A stretch of 64,000 nt of DNA from Chondrus crispus (Eukaryota; Rhodophyta; Florideophyceae; Gigartinales; Gigartinaceae). Location of the stretch: contig NW_005179283.1 in the NCBI RefSeq assembly GCF_000350225.1, positions 329,218-393,217 of the forward strand. The letters are read 5' to 3'. Of this stretch, positions 10,771-22,776 are shown piece after piece; position 1 is the first letter of the stretch; each line of letters opens with the position of its first letter. Both the position numbers and the translations under genes were made by a program. A model generated the notes under the pieces. That model saw only the letters and a program-made list of their open reading frames with translations. It did no database searches and had not been told where the DNA came from.

Positions 10771-12340
10771 TCACGACTTGTCGATCCACAGTTCGATACG
10801 GTGACGTAGTGTTGAATCTGTCAGTATTTGATCTAGAACAGTGCATCGCGTAACCGTTGTGAGGGCGTCAGCAGGAGTGTTCTCGCAGCGGATGAAACCA
10901 ATATTCCGTAGTTCGTTCCGTTGATATGAATCTTTAACCACCTTGATGTCGATCATTAATTGTTTTTCTGTGGTAATTGTTGACTTTGTTATCACGTCGA
11001 AGAGCGATAAGCTGTCTGTGAGCATCGAAATAGGAATTGGTTGGTTGGTCATTATCTCCATGTCCTTTTTGATGGCGAAAGTCATGTCGAAGGCGTCGGC
11101 GAAGGCCATAGTCTCGCTTCCTAGGACTGATCTAGAAACTCTTTTGGACTTGTGTGATGACCATACAACGGCTGGCACTTGTTTTCCTTGTCAGCCAGGA
11201 ACACGATGTACCCAAGTTGGACGTTCCGTCATAGTTGTTGCTATAGGCAGCATCCGAATACGTTTGCAGTCGGAGAGAGTCTTTGTCTAACTTTGGATAG
11301 AGAAGTCTTTGTTCGGAGGTTTTTCTAATATGACGAACAACAGAGGTGAGAAGCTTCCTGTGGGTTGACGGATCTGAGTTAAACCTTGTTTCGGTGACTT
11401 GCGTTGATTGAGCGACAGCACATGCTATATCAGGTCTGGTTTGTAGGAGCCACATGAGCTTCGCTCGAAGAGAGCTGTACTGCGCAAAGGTGACATCCTT
11501 AGGTAGAGAATCAATAGTCTTGATGTAGCGTTCTTGATGGATACAGAATCCGTTGCTGGTTGTCTCAATATTGACACCGCTAAACTGTATCCTGTCAAAT
11601 TCTCTATCTCTAGACTGAAACCTTTTCTCAATACTTTGACTTAGCTTTAAGTACTTTGCGTCTCCGGTACGTAGACAGTCGTCGACATGCGTAGCACATA
11701 GACCGGCGAGCTGATTCGCAACCTTCTTGAAAAAGAGTGCACCATCTGTGGTACTTGCACTCATTCCAACGTCTGTCAAAATGTGGTCTCTTAAGGTCCT
11801 TCCCCAGTAATCTCCACTATCTGCGAGGCCATATAGTGGTTTTAACAGCTTAAGCAGTCGATTGGGACCAAGTTCAAATTCTGCTGACGTCTTAATGTAC
11901 ACACCTCTCATTCGCTTTTCTGCACTTTGAAGATAAGCCTGCGTAACGTCAGTTGAGAATAGTCGGAAGTCAAATACTGCTGCTAACCCTATTAATATTT
12001 TGACTGAAAACTGTCTGGCCGTAGGATTATCGTGAACTAAAGAAGATTTCAGCTTGTCAACGTAACCTTGAACAAAATAGCGAGCCTTGTAGACTTCTTT
12101 GTTTGTACCGGAGTCCTTGATTGTTAAGACGAAGCGGCCTCCTATAATGTTAGCATTACGTGGTACTTCATCCTTAGTAACAATTTTCCAGGTCTCCCTC
12201 TTGATGAGTCCTTCTATCTCCTTCTTTTTAGCTGCAGAGAACGGGCGTGCTCTAGGGTCACTAGGTTTGATTTCTTCAGTGATAAAGGAAGAGAAGGGAG
12301 TCTTTGGAGCAAGGGGAGAACGGAATATTCTTGTTTGATA
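10771..12340 (-). pseudogene. Copia pol: reverse transcriptase and RNase H part
   Basis: The minus-strand reading contains copia-type reverse transcriptase stretches (the QAYLQ block, PLYGLADSGDYW, and WLLQTRPDIACAV) and an RNase H start YSDAAYSNN with the LGTS block that follows it. Order and spacing match Ty1/copia. It is part of the retroelement fossil at 10268-17325 and lies partly out of frame with the upstream block. Confidence 0.88.
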
Positions 12341-12361
12341 GTGGGTAATGGGACTGTGATC

Positions 12362-13744
12362 TCAGTAATATGGTTTGAGTTGGAAGGCGTTGAACATTTG
12401 CCTGTATGTTCCTTCCCTGTTCTGAATAGTTATCATTCTTCCTTGAACATGCATAACTATAAATGGTCCTAACCAGTTCTTATCCTGTTCACTAAAGACT
12501 AGTACTTCGTCTCCTAGTTGATATGTCCTATCGGCTGCTGGAGGTATCTGTCTTGTTAATGCTGCTTGTATTCTTCTTTCGGCTATGATTAAATTCAATT
12601 CCATCTGAGCAGACGTCAGTAGTTCCATTCGTTCTTCTTGTGTTGGAAGCTCAGTGCTGATGATGGGAAAACGAGGAGTTATCCCGGAGGCGAGAAATGA
12701 GGGTACAAGCCCTTTTTCTTCGATTGTGTCGTTCATAGCTTTTACCGCTATGCTGAGAAGAATTTTATTGTGTGCTTGGGGGTATTCAGCTCGCACTTTT
12801 CTGTAAATTCTTCTCAGAGGTTCTTGGAGTCGCTCTCTAATTCCAAGGGAGCTGTGAGCTTTGACTCCGGAAATTCTGAGCTGAATGCCGGCATGGTCAG
12901 TGAGTTGGCGCCAGCGATCAGAAGTAAAGGATGATCCTTGGTCAACTCGGAGACGGTTTGGGTAACCGGTGTACATGGTACACCATATTTGAATGAAGGC
13001 TAACCAAATACCTTCAACACTTTGGTCGAAGTCTTCATCGAGGAAGGCAGCAGCTGAGAAACGAGTGGCCGTGTCGACGATGTGGAGTAAGGCCTTTCCG
13101 TCTAGGAACATGAGGTCCATAGATAGTTCTTCCCCAAACTTAACGGAATCCTCCGTTGGAAGGGAGGCCTTGAAACGAAGGGGGGTTGGTCCCAAGCGCT
13201 GACAAGTGTCACATGCTTGTTTAATCTGGTCCAGGACCTGTTTGGTTTCCTGCTTCGTTTCGTAAGGTCGAGCCATGCGGAGCAGGTTGTAGAGTTTATC
13301 CGTGGCAGGATGGGAGAATCCTCTATGAAGGCGCAAGAGTTCTGGAGAAGAAAAGAATATGTGCTCACGTTTTGGCCATTCGAGATAGACATGGCCGTTC
13401 TTGCGAAGCAGAGGAGTTCGTAGTTGCAGTTGAGGACAATGAAGGTGATTCGTGATAGTGTTGACGAATATTCCGTACTTATCTAGTAGATCTAAGCCTA
13501 TTAGTAGTGGTACGTCTGAGTTAACTACATCTACTTGTTCTATGGTAGCGTGGGCGTCCGGAAGTGGTATCGTAATGGTCAAAGAGCCTAGCGAGGGTTG
13601 ACGGTCATTGCCGAAGCGATAGCGGTTGTTGTTGAAAACGAGTCTAAACTTTGTGCCAGTGTAACGACAGTATGCCTTAGCCTGTCTTAAGCCGACTACT
13701 GTGCGTTGTGCACCAGTGTCAAGACATGCTCCTTGCCAAGGCAT
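12362..13744 (-). pseudogene. Copia pol: protease and integrase part
   Basis: One long open block of 460 residues begins with the aspartic protease motif LDTGAQRTVVG. It continues through a pre-integrase region with His/Cys residues (HRGFSHPATDKLYNLLRMA, CDTCQRLG) and an integrase core (MDLMFLDG, DQGSSF). It is upstream of reverse transcriptase, as expected for copia rather than gypsy. Confidence 0.9.
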
Positions 13745-13964
13745 CCTTTGAGTTTAAGCAATGTGGCTCTGGTTGTAGACAACGAATTCGTGGTGACGTG
13801 GTCTTCTCTCTCTGTGGCGTGGAAAACGAATAAGGCGACTTATCGCAGAACGACGTTCAAGTTTAAACTTGTATCTCTTTTTAGCGGGGATAGATTCAAA
13901 ATATACAGTTTGAGGTGTATTATCTTGGAGATGGGAACTGTCGCTCGCTAAAAATCCGATAGAT

Positions 13965-15502
13965 CTATAGTCCGATGAGAATTGGTCTTGTAGCCGTAAA
14001 AGATTCGCTTTTCATGTGGTTGTTTACTGCTTCTTCTGTCTCGTCGGTGTCACTGTCAGTCACGCTGTCAGAGCCATCTGAGTTTTGTGACTCAGAACTG
14101 CTTGGGGCATTTGGTTCTTCGAAGTCTTCGAAACAAGTGTCATTATGGTGCATGATGTCTTCCACTTGATTACTAAGTTCAGATAGTATGTCCTTGACGT
14201 GGTTAGGGCGCGCCTTGATCATGCGTCGTACATTGCGTATGACAGAGGCGGGTTTAGGGCATTCTCGGATGAAGTGATACTTACTACCACAGTTGTGGCA
14301 GCATCGTACGTTGCCAAAACGGTCCTTTCCGTTTATAGCATCCTTAAAACGTTTAGACGGTCCAGAGAAGTTGCCACGAAGATTTGACGAGGAGGATCCA
14401 GGTCGACGGGGTATACCGTATGTATTTTGTCTTTGGAAATAAAGGCCGGGGAGGGTTGGCAACATTGACGGCGTTCTGGGGGGTCATGCTTACGGCTCTG
14501 GTTCTGTTTCTGCTCTTGGAGCCAAGCTGCATCAAGTGCAGTATACATCTGCTGAAAAGTCCAAGGTGGCGTGCACGCCATGGAAGAATGGCTTTGAGTC
14601 AGAACAGGCTGAGCCCATTCTGTTCCTATCATGGCGTCGTGAAGGTACTCTGTCTTATCGGGATCTGATTGATGCGTTTGGGGCCCTTGTGGTGTGTTTC
14701 GAGTGATGGTTTCGCGAAGTTCTTCTAGTGCTTCGCTGACGGAGCAGTTTTTTGTCTTGAGAATCTGTGACAGGCGAAGATTCTGCAATAACTTTCGAAC
14801 TCTGTTCTGTCGCGTAATGCTGTTGAACTCTTGAAGCATCCGTTGAACCGCTGAGTCGAAGGATGCTTGGGTACCAGAAATGGAGGTGCGATAGAATCTT
14901 TTAGCTTCGCCATCAAACACATTGTGAAAGTATCGCAGCTTCTGCTCTTCGTTGAGGTTATAATCATCAGCGGCGTCGCAATAGTTATCGATTACCTCGT
15001 TGATATCTTCACCTATTTTTCCCGAATAGCGTTCCTCTCTTTTGAATCGAGAAGCAATGTTATGCGCTATCTTCGAGTGCATGCTAAGATGAGAGGTGGG
15101 TTGCCTGGTCTGGTTGCTGTGGTTGACCGACGGTGATGTCGAAGAGGAAAGACAGGCAGACAGGTTTGCGTTGGCAATAATGCGGTCGGGCACATCGGTG
15201 AAGAACATGTCGACCAGGCCATACGCAATGCGGTTACTTCGAGGGTGAGGGGTATATTGTAGTCCCTTAACCGTGGGGTAATCCCTGAGAATGCGGAATA
15301 GCGTGGTGGGTCCTTTCAGTAACTCGCTTGAGTATAACACTTTGAGCGGGAGGTCGTCACGGAGGGTGTTGACGCATTCTTCATTTAAAAGTTGAGGGTT
15401 CTGGGAAATGACAGTCGCTAAAGCGGCTTTGATGTCGGCTTGCGTCGAGGAAGACGGGCGGTAGCCGTCAAGGGTTGCCCTTATTACTTGTAACGTTACC
15501 AT
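13965..15502 (-). pseudogene. Copia gag with CCHC zinc knuckle
   Basis: The 15502-14333 block has a helical, charged gag-like sequence with a capsid-like region (LNEEQKLRYFHNVFDGEAK). The 14465-13965 block carries a nucleocapsid zinc knuckle, CHNCGSKYHFIREC, i.e. CX2CX4HX4C, followed by an acidic Ser-rich tail. The two overlap in different frames. Confidence 0.85.
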
Positions 15503-15539
15503 AGTAGCGTAAATGGGTAACACCAATTTCCTAATATAC

Positions 15540-15960
15540 TGAAGATAGTAATATGGAAGAATACACAGACCGGTTGGGTAAAATAGTGGTGTGATACAAC
15601 GTGGTGCGATGTATACAGAGATGTATAAAAACGAGGTTACGTGTCCAGTTATGTCACCTCGGATACGTGTTCAACTGTGTATCCTTAGATACGCGTCCAG
15701 TTGTGTGTTCCTAGATACGTGTCCTACGCTTGACAAGTGTATATAGCTACACACGCGTATACAGGGCAAAAATTAACTTGAAGAAGTACAGTACAGCACA
15801 CGTGTATTGGTGGTACACCTGTACCTGTGCGCAAACGTGTACACGACTATGTAGGTGTAGGTCGTGTTCCCGTGTGGTTGTGGTTTGTGTTGTGTACTCT
15901 TCAAAACGATGTCGACAAGTGTCTTTTTCAAAGTTTTTAGGAATTTAATTCCTGACGTTG
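15540..15960. repeat. Degenerate tandem repeats in the copia leader
   Basis: Between gag and the zinc-finger stretch, a unit of about 30 bp containing acgtgtccagttgtg is repeated about four times (15635-15725). It is followed by GTAC- and CACGTG-rich sequence resembling the LTR-A and LTR-B families elsewhere in the window. No coding sequence is seen. Confidence 0.5.
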
Positions 15961-16004
15961 AGATTTAGTCAAAATTTAAATTTTGCGCCCGTGAGATTCA
16001 AATT

Positions 16005-16728
16005 TTAATTGAGGCGGGCCTCTCGCTGACGGCAGGCGCTCGTAAAATGGATCCGGGAGCGATTGTGTGATTCGAAATTGTGCTTGTCGGCAAACGGGAG
16101 ATCACAGAGCTGACAGTGTAAACGCGCCGCGAGATCCTGGAGGCGGATTTGTGCGCGCGCGTGTCGGCCACTCGCCTCGTGAAAGGAGAGTTGTCGCCGC
16201 GAGGTGAAAGAACGTGCGCACGGGCGACAAGTGTACACCGTTCTATTGCGGGGAGGCGGGTTTCGTCGGCTACGTGCGCGCTGCTCTGCCACACGCGCGA
16301 TGTGGCGTGCGCGGAACTCGGATAGCGGCGACGGTTCGTCCTCGTCGACTAAATCGATGGTCGACGAGGCGGAGGAGGCGGAACGGGCGGCGGTTGTTTT
16401 GTCCAATTGGTGGTCGTCTGCCTCAGGCACACGGATATAGAGGCTCTATATCCACAAGGGGCGGCGCCTGAAACTCAGTGTAATCTGAGTCAGTGGCGAA
16501 TGCAGAGGTGACAGGTGTTGTTGGGCGAGAGTCCCGATCGGCGGGGGCGGTGGCGGAATCTAGATCGGCGGTGGCGGAGTCAGGATCGGCGGCGGCGGAG
16601 TCGGGATCAACGGCGGCGGAATCTTGATCAGCGACTGCAACAGCAATGCGTCGCCTCTTGGCAGCAGCTTCTCGTAGTACAGCTGGATCGTTGGCCGCTC
16701 GTTTGAGCCATGCCATAAAAATTACCAA
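16005..16728 (-). pseudogene. Extra coding stretch with two C2H2 (U1/matrin-like) zinc fingers inside copia element
   Basis: Two overlapping open blocks lie between the 5' LTR and gag. The first (16728-16423) is an Ala/Asp-rich repeat (DPDSA-type units) after a basic start. The second (16430-16005) has two fingers of identical spacing CX2CX12HX5H, the first starting CRPCARSF and the second CQLCDLPF. This spacing is that of U1/matrin-type fingers that bind RNA or double-stranded RNA. The second block lacks an ATG of its own. Such a gene is not a standard copia part; it may be captured or lineage-specific. Confidence 0.7.
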
Positions 16729-16858
16729 TAAATTGGTCAGACGTGTGCATGTGTGTGGTATTACACACTAGCAATTATTGGACAGTAATAAATTGGTAGT
16801 GTGTAAGGAACCAAAATTTTCTTGAAATTTCCAGGGGGCTTGTCCGTTAACTTATAAG

Positions 16859-17325
16859 TGTCGGAATTTGCCCGGGGAGCGGGCGGGTGATCTGAAACGT
16901 GGACAGGTGACGCGGGCCACTGCGGCTCTGTTCGCAAAGGGGGAAGCACAGGCAGGGGCGGCGCGGGGTGCGGGAGGGGGACAAGGACTGCTGAAGCGTT
17001 CGTTGGGTTCGGTTTGTTTGTGTGTGAGGTTTTTGTTTGGACGAAGACGTTCACCGTCTTCGTCCTCGACCTTTATACTCCCACTCGACGCCAATCGAAG
17101 TGGACTAAAAGTGTACTCACCCCCTTTTTAGTGGGGTGCTACCTACAAATGCGCCTCGATCAGGCTTAATTAGGCGTTTGCCCGTTTAGGTAATGAGGAT
17201 CCTTTAGGAGGATCCTCAAGTTGTAGGTAGGTGAATTGTCTACGTGAGGTAGTGCCACCCACTAGGGACAGGTGGCACAACTTTAAGGATTACGATTGTG
17301 ATAGACACTGATAAAAGTTGTGACA
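16859..17325 (-). repeat. 5' LTR of copia element
   Basis: 467 bp partner of 10268-10734, followed on the plus strand by the target duplication ATGAC. Transcription would run leftward from here. Confidence 0.95.
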
Positions 17326-17852
17326 ATGACGCACGGAAAGATGCGTCAATAGAAAATTTACGCAGGGGGAAATTCGCATGGCTTGGTAAGAAGAAATGAC
17401 TCCTGAAAATACAAATACAAATCAAGCCACGCCACAAATAGGGGCTTTACGCAAATTCGCTGGCGCTGTAAACATGAGTATTACAGCATCTCGTGCTCAG
17501 GGGTTTGGGGTTCGCTTCATGATGAGGTAACACCGACGTCGCGGTGGGCAGCCGTCGGCATCAGGATGCATACGCAGCGATGAGACAGACAGACTATTCA
17601 ATGGGCGTAGCTCGTGGCCGCAAGAGCAAGAAAAGCAGTCTTCCGCGCCTGGCCGTAATAACCGACACTTCTCCTATTTCCCTTTTCCGACTACAGCGCA
17701 AGTGTACGGCAGCACAGCAGGATGTGCACAAGATCAACATGCGCTCCTGAAACGTTTCTGCAGCAAGTTTCAACCTGAACAGGTTCAGCGAGCACGAGTG
17801 TTTACAACTGTTTAGATATAGAAGTAGGGAGATACTTAAAGTAGCTGCCCTT

Positions 17853-18711
17853 ATGGAAGGTACTAGTGGTAAGACAAAGCGCTCAACGAACGGATGTGAC
17901 CCTATCACCGCGTGCTATGTAGTCTTGCGCAAGCTGTATACTCCCTGTAGGTGGTTCGATGTAGAGATTTTTTGGCATGCGAAGCTCTGCACTAAGCGAG
18001 GTTTTTTGGGAGGTGTTAGAAGCGTTTACGTCAAGCAAGGGAAATATACTGGACTATAGCTCAGAGCTGATGCAAGGACGGGCAGCAACGTACGCCAAAG
18101 CGATATCGGGAAAGGGTGCAGCGTTAAAGAATTGTGTCGGCTTCATCGACTGCACAAAGATCCAGATGAGCCGACCAGGGGGAAATGGGTCACTACAAAG
18201 GGCATGTTACTCGGGACATAAAAGGTTTCACTGCCTGGTGTAACGAACGGTCACTACGCCGGATGGGCTCTTTTTCTCCATGTACGGACCCGAGGTCGGT
18301 CGCCGTCATGATATGACGCTGTACAGAGAGAGCGGCATTGATACGCAGCTCAGGTAGTCTCTTCTTATCGACGGGGAGCAGTACTGTATTTACGGTGACC
18401 CCGCATACGTTCTACGTGCGTGGTTACAGGTTGCTTTCCCAAGAGCCTCGGCGAGCGACGCGCAGAAAATCTACAACACTACCATGAGTGCTGTTAGGGA
18501 GGCCGTCGAGTGGTCGTACAAGGACATCAAGCAGCTGTGGTCTTCCCAAGGCTTCAAGCGAAACATGAAGGTTCGGATGGCGCCGATTTCACTGCTCTAT
18601 AAAAGCGCCGCGCTCTTGACCAACTTCAAGGTCTGCATGAAGCACGGCGGGCAGGTAGGCGAATGCTTCCAATGCGATCCCCCCTCCCTGGAGCGCTATT
18701 TGGAGTCCTGA
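17853..18711 (+). pseudogene. Harbinger (HARBI1-like, DDE_Tnp_4) transposase, decayed
   Basis: Catalytic landmarks are visible in order: FIDCTKIQMSRPGG (first Asp) with YSGHKRFHCL, then GRRHDMTLYRES, then IYGDPAY (second Asp) and AVREAVEWSYKDIK (Glu). The C-terminus has a CFQCDPPSLERYL tail, as in element H2. The N-terminal helix region is in another frame and there are in-frame stops between the first Asp block and the Glu block, so this copy is not functional. Confidence 0.85.
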
Positions 18712-19088
18712 GCGGGGCTTCGCGGCTGTTCCACGCGGCTGCCCCACGTGACTTCGGCACGACGCGTGCCTGCGGCGCTGCGTGCCAGTAATTCGCAAAG
18801 CTCGCCTACGGATCGCTTTGCTGCGTACTTTGCCCTCGCGCCTCGGCACGCTCGGAGCAAAAGGAAGTTACACAAGTAAAATAGCTAGTTAAGTTTATTT
18901 ACTATGGCAGCCAACACTCCTGTGAGTTGCTTACGTTCTTCCAGAGCCTGCCGCTTCTCCTCCATCTCAACCTCCGCCTTCTTCTCCTCGAGAGCAATGC
19001 GCTACGTCGCTATATTCTGCGCGCGAAGCGCCTGCTGCGACACTCTCTCCTCTCGCTTCTTTTCCATTTCGAGACGCGCCTCTTCAAC

Positions 19089-20005
19089 CTACAGCTGCTT
19101 CTCTGATATACCCCGCCGAACCCTAAGATCTTTGAGCATCATCTTTTTCTCCTCGTCGTCTGAGTCAACGGTCACGCGCCCAGACCGCGGCCTCCCATCA
19201 GGAGATACACAAACAGACGCAGACTCCCCCACAACATCAACTACGCCGTCGTCCTTCTTCTCGCTTGCGCTTCTTCGCAGCGCCTTCTCGCGAATTTCCA
19301 CCCCGGCCGCTAGTATCTTCCTATCCTTTTCGCTCTTCTCGTTGCGGTCCGCGCGGCGATGCTCCTCATCCTTATCGATCTCGAGGATGAGGTCATCGAG
19401 AAGCTGCTTGCGTTCGCCACGTACCTCGGTGATACCTGATGAGCGCGCGTTAGACTTGTTAAGCGCACGGTGGTCGGAAATCACCTTCTTGAACCTGTCG
19501 TTCAGCGTCTTCTACGTCTGAAGCTGAACGCCATCTAGACACGCGCCCAGTGCCAGCTCAGGAAGAGGTCCAGGCACTCCTCGAATTGCCGCTGTGCATC
19601 GCCAAACGGTGCTACGTGGGATTCAACGGCGCTGACGGTCTTCAGAAGGATGACGTCCCAGCTCGCGTTGAAGCGGATCCGCGTCAACCGGCGGATAGGC
19701 GGAGCTGCAGAGGGGATCGGTTGCGGTGCTGGTGGAGGTGAAGGAGGGAGAGAGTTGCCACGGGAAGAATGAGTGGGCAAGCGGGGTGAGTTGCAGTGTG
19801 GGGCGTGCACGCGGATCGTGTGCGACAAGTCAAAGTTGTGCTTGCGGGAAGTGACCCCCTCCAAACAGCTCCGCAGTTTGGGGTGCCCGGGCGATTGTTT
19901 TTTGCTTTCGCAAACTCTGTGATTAAACGAAGCATAGCATGGCTTGGAGATTGATTTTCGCTTGAAGTTTAAATGTGTGTGACGTGTAATGATTTTTATG
20001 CGCAA
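19089..20005 (-). pseudogene. Myb/SANT-like DNA-binding protein of Harbinger element H1
   Basis: After a Pro-rich start, the 20005-19535 block contains FNASWDVILLKTVSAVESH and FEECLDLFL, a Myb/SANT-like trihelix pattern. The continuation (19484-19089) has LNDRFKKVISDHRALNKSN then a strongly charged coiled coil. In Harbinger elements a Myb-like partner carries the transposase into the nucleus and to the ends. The two blocks are separated by a break. The related genes at 61134-62663 and 63158 to the window end support the call. Confidence 0.7.
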
Positions 20006-20230
20006 GCCATGCGAATTTGCCTTCGCGTAAATTCTCTAATAACGTACGGTGAAAGTCTACGCTGTGACGATAGTTGGGTACTGTATCGCCATATACTGTA
20101 CGTATCAAACAGTTGAAGTGGTCCCTAGTGTCCAGATGCAACCAAATATGCCTCTTTTGAGGCCCAGATTTGCCTCAAATGAGATATACAATACGAAGAT
20201 CTGCTAGGCGTAGCCATACTGATCCAGTAA

Positions 20231-21342
20231 AGCTCTTTACTCCTGCAAGTAGTGACAGAAGCAGTCTACGTCATCTTCCTGCTTTATGTGATAATAATTG
20301 TGTGTCGCAGTAAGATACCCGGCGAAGCATACATTCTTTCTTCCTTTTGGATGACATATAAATCGTTCGAATTCGCTTTTGCCCCTGCACTCACTGCATA
20401 ACCATGTCATCTTGCAACTGCAAACCACGCAACGACCTTGCTGTCGCGCTCCTCCCACCACTCCTTTTCCACCTCGGCGCCTCCGTTTCGTCCGTGATAA
20501 ATGAATATCCACACCGCTGCTCTCCATAGTTCCGCGTCGATCTGATCCAGAGCTGCTGTTAGGTCTAGGCCCCCGAAGCCCAACAGAATCAAAGCTGTTG
20601 TCGATAAGTTCGGCCGCAAGCTCAGCAAAAAAATCGTTCGGGCATTTTGAGCCTGTATTTCCGCTCCCCCTACGTTTAAGAGGTAAGCATCCACAGCGAA
20701 AATTCCTAGTAACGTAGAATTATCTCGTAGTGACCAGTCCTTCACACAAAAAGCCTTTTCCAGGCCAAGTTTATCCTGTCTGGTACGGTTGTGACGATCT
20801 ATCATCTCAGCAGTTCCATAGTAGTCTGCTGCAACTGCGGGAATGTCGACAGTGAAACACTTCTGATAAGCACCGTCTTCATCCTCCCTCCACCTGACGC
20901 GCTCCTGGTATGGCCCCAGCGCTGCCACACCAGCTGTAGAGAAAAAATATCGTCATGTCCTGTCAATCCAAGACACAGCCATAATTTGAAACGAATTTCC
21001 AGAATCCGTCTCCATGTTTACAGTCATCGTGCGATGATCCCCTCGACCTTCCATCTCATTTTCTGCCAGAGCCCTCATGGCGAATGTTTTGGTGGTGTTT
21101 TTGACAACACCAATGGAACGTGTGTGGTTGTTAAACAACACGGAGACGGCCTCAACAGACGCAAAGAATGAATCAGCACACACGACACGCTGTGTACCAA
21201 ACCACGGCGGGCAGAGATTCTGCAAACAACGTGTTTCGAAGTTCAAATTTGAACCTATTCTGGCAGCGTCCGTTTGCATTGCAGACTTAACGAAAGAAAG
21301 GCGAATACATATGCCGCTTCGGCCGCAAGCTGCACTCTGCAT
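20231..21342 (-). pseudogene. piggyBac-like transposase relic
   Basis: The catalytic-type block (21342-20953) has VVCADSFFASVEAV and IGVVKNTTKTFAM, matching the DDE_Tnp_1_7 (piggyBac) core. The next (20928-20407) has YYGTAEMIDRHNRTRQDK then WSLRDNSTLLGIFAVDAYL, the family's C-terminal helical part. The last (20527-20237) holds a Cys-rich domain, CVVCSCKMTWLCSEC and CHPKGRKNVC, like the piggyBac cysteine-rich finger. The three parts lie in different frames and the N-terminus is missing, so the copy is dead. Ends were not found. Confidence 0.72.
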
Positions 21343-22776
21343 CTCACATCCGTTTTCAGGTTTTCACTCAATGGCGACGTAATTGTGGTATAACTACCTT
21401 CGTCCCGACTGTAGTACAACCGCGCGAAGGCGACGGCACCACCGCTGCCGCCCCGGCGTACAGTACGTTGGGCTGTAAGCGCGAGCAGAACCGTAAGGAG
21501 TTATATTTACAGCTGACGGCCGGTGCGGAGTACAGTAGTACCCCGCCGGCTACACGTGTAGGATCCGAACGGAAGTAATTAGTAATTAGTAGTTAATGGC
21601 ACAAATTAGTCAATTTAGCACAGTAGCTGGTATACAGTAAGTAACAGCTACTGTAGCCGGACAGGTGCCTTGGCGTCCCACTTAGGGGTTAAGACCGAGG
21701 GCACCTGCCTCGTTCCAGTTACTAGCTCACTTTTACGAAGAGCGCCCCGGCATTTCAAGTTCTGCAGCTCAAGAACTTGTCATGTCACAGGCGGACATGA
21801 AATGTTGGGACCGCATGGCCTTCAAGTCGCACTTCGCTGATGAGGATCGAGTCGTGCACATTGGATCAGCCGCGCACGTTAATGGGGGCTCGCAGGCGTA
21901 ACTATTACGTAGCTGGAGAATATGAGGACTACACGGAAGAGGAGAGCGATGGACACGACGAACGAAGGATGCTGGTCTATTTGGGGTGGGTCCAACAGTT
22001 CTTGGAGTATCGAATATTCCACCAAAGCGCAGACCAAATTTTTCTGCTGGTATTCGTGGAGTGGGTTGTCAATGAACTACAAACGTTTGTAAATGGTGGA
22101 AGGAGTTGATGTTATTCAGCGTCACATATCAGTGGTCGAGAAGGAAGTGAGAATTGGGAATCAAACGAAGGACTGGACGTAGTACGTCCAGTACTACTTC
22201 GTTGATATACATGTGCTGAGGAAAGACTTGCTCGGGGGGAAGAACGGAAAGAACTGCGGGGTTTTAAAAAGAGCGGGAGGGGAAAGGGTACAGTATGGAG
22301 ACAGGGATGAAGAGAAGGACGTGAATAATGCACTGGGGATCGAACAATAATTAATTCTGTTCTAATATTAATATTATATTTAATTGCGAATCAAGATGTC
22401 GGTTACGATCCAAACCTGCCAATAAATGGGTCGAGTAAATCCAATACGCCGTACGAAACGGTTCCAATCCGAAATCCTTCACCGTGCTCCATACCCATCG
22501 AATCAGAGTCATGTGAATGGGTAATGTTTGAGAAGTGGACCATGACATTAACGTGAATGGTCAATACTATACATGTAAATGGCGAGTAACCCCTACTGGT
22601 CGGGACCACCTATTTCGCTCTATGGGAGGCGTCAGAGGAGAATCGAAATGTTAAATTCACGTGAATCGGTCCATGTTTGGTGCAAAAAGTGGTCTGCTTC
22701 TCACTACGAATGGTCTAGAATGAACAGTTGCTAGACCACTACACCCTTCGATTGAATACGTAGTGCAACTGTCCAC
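21343..22776. other. Non-coding stretch with short inverted repeats
   Basis: 21420-21720 is rich in GTAC and CCGGC inverted repeats and contains AATTAGT repeats. A 19-bp hairpin (gtccagtactacttcg side) lies near 22180-22200. The short open frame 21840-22109 has no recognisable motif. No gene is supported. Confidence 0.4.

Larger units (their letters stand above)
10268..17325 (-). mobile_element. Ty1/copia LTR retrotransposon, both LTRs present
   Basis: Two 467-bp direct repeats (10268-10734 and 16859-17325) begin TGTC and end GACA and are flanked by the same 5-bp duplication ATGAC (10263-10267, 17326-17330). The coding order on the minus strand, gag then protease-integrase then reverse transcriptase-RNase H, is that of Ty1/copia. 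LTR identity of about 98% points to a recent insertion. The coding part is in several frame blocks, so this copy looks broken, with probably a few breaks. An extra zinc-finger-coding stretch lies between the 5' LTR and gag. Confidence 0.95.
17351..20037. mobile_element. PIF/Harbinger DNA transposon (element H1)
   Basis: The ends are 35-bp imperfect inverted repeats (17351-17385 and 20003-20037) that share agaaaatttacgc-type outer bases and aaattcgcatggcttg inside. They are flanked by AAT on both sides (17348-17350, 20038-20040), a 3-bp duplication as Harbinger elements make. Inside are a DDE transposase gene on plus and a Myb-like gene on minus, arranged convergently, the two-gene set of the superfamily. 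Both genes are damaged. The element lies only 20 bp from the copia target duplication. Confidence 0.88.
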
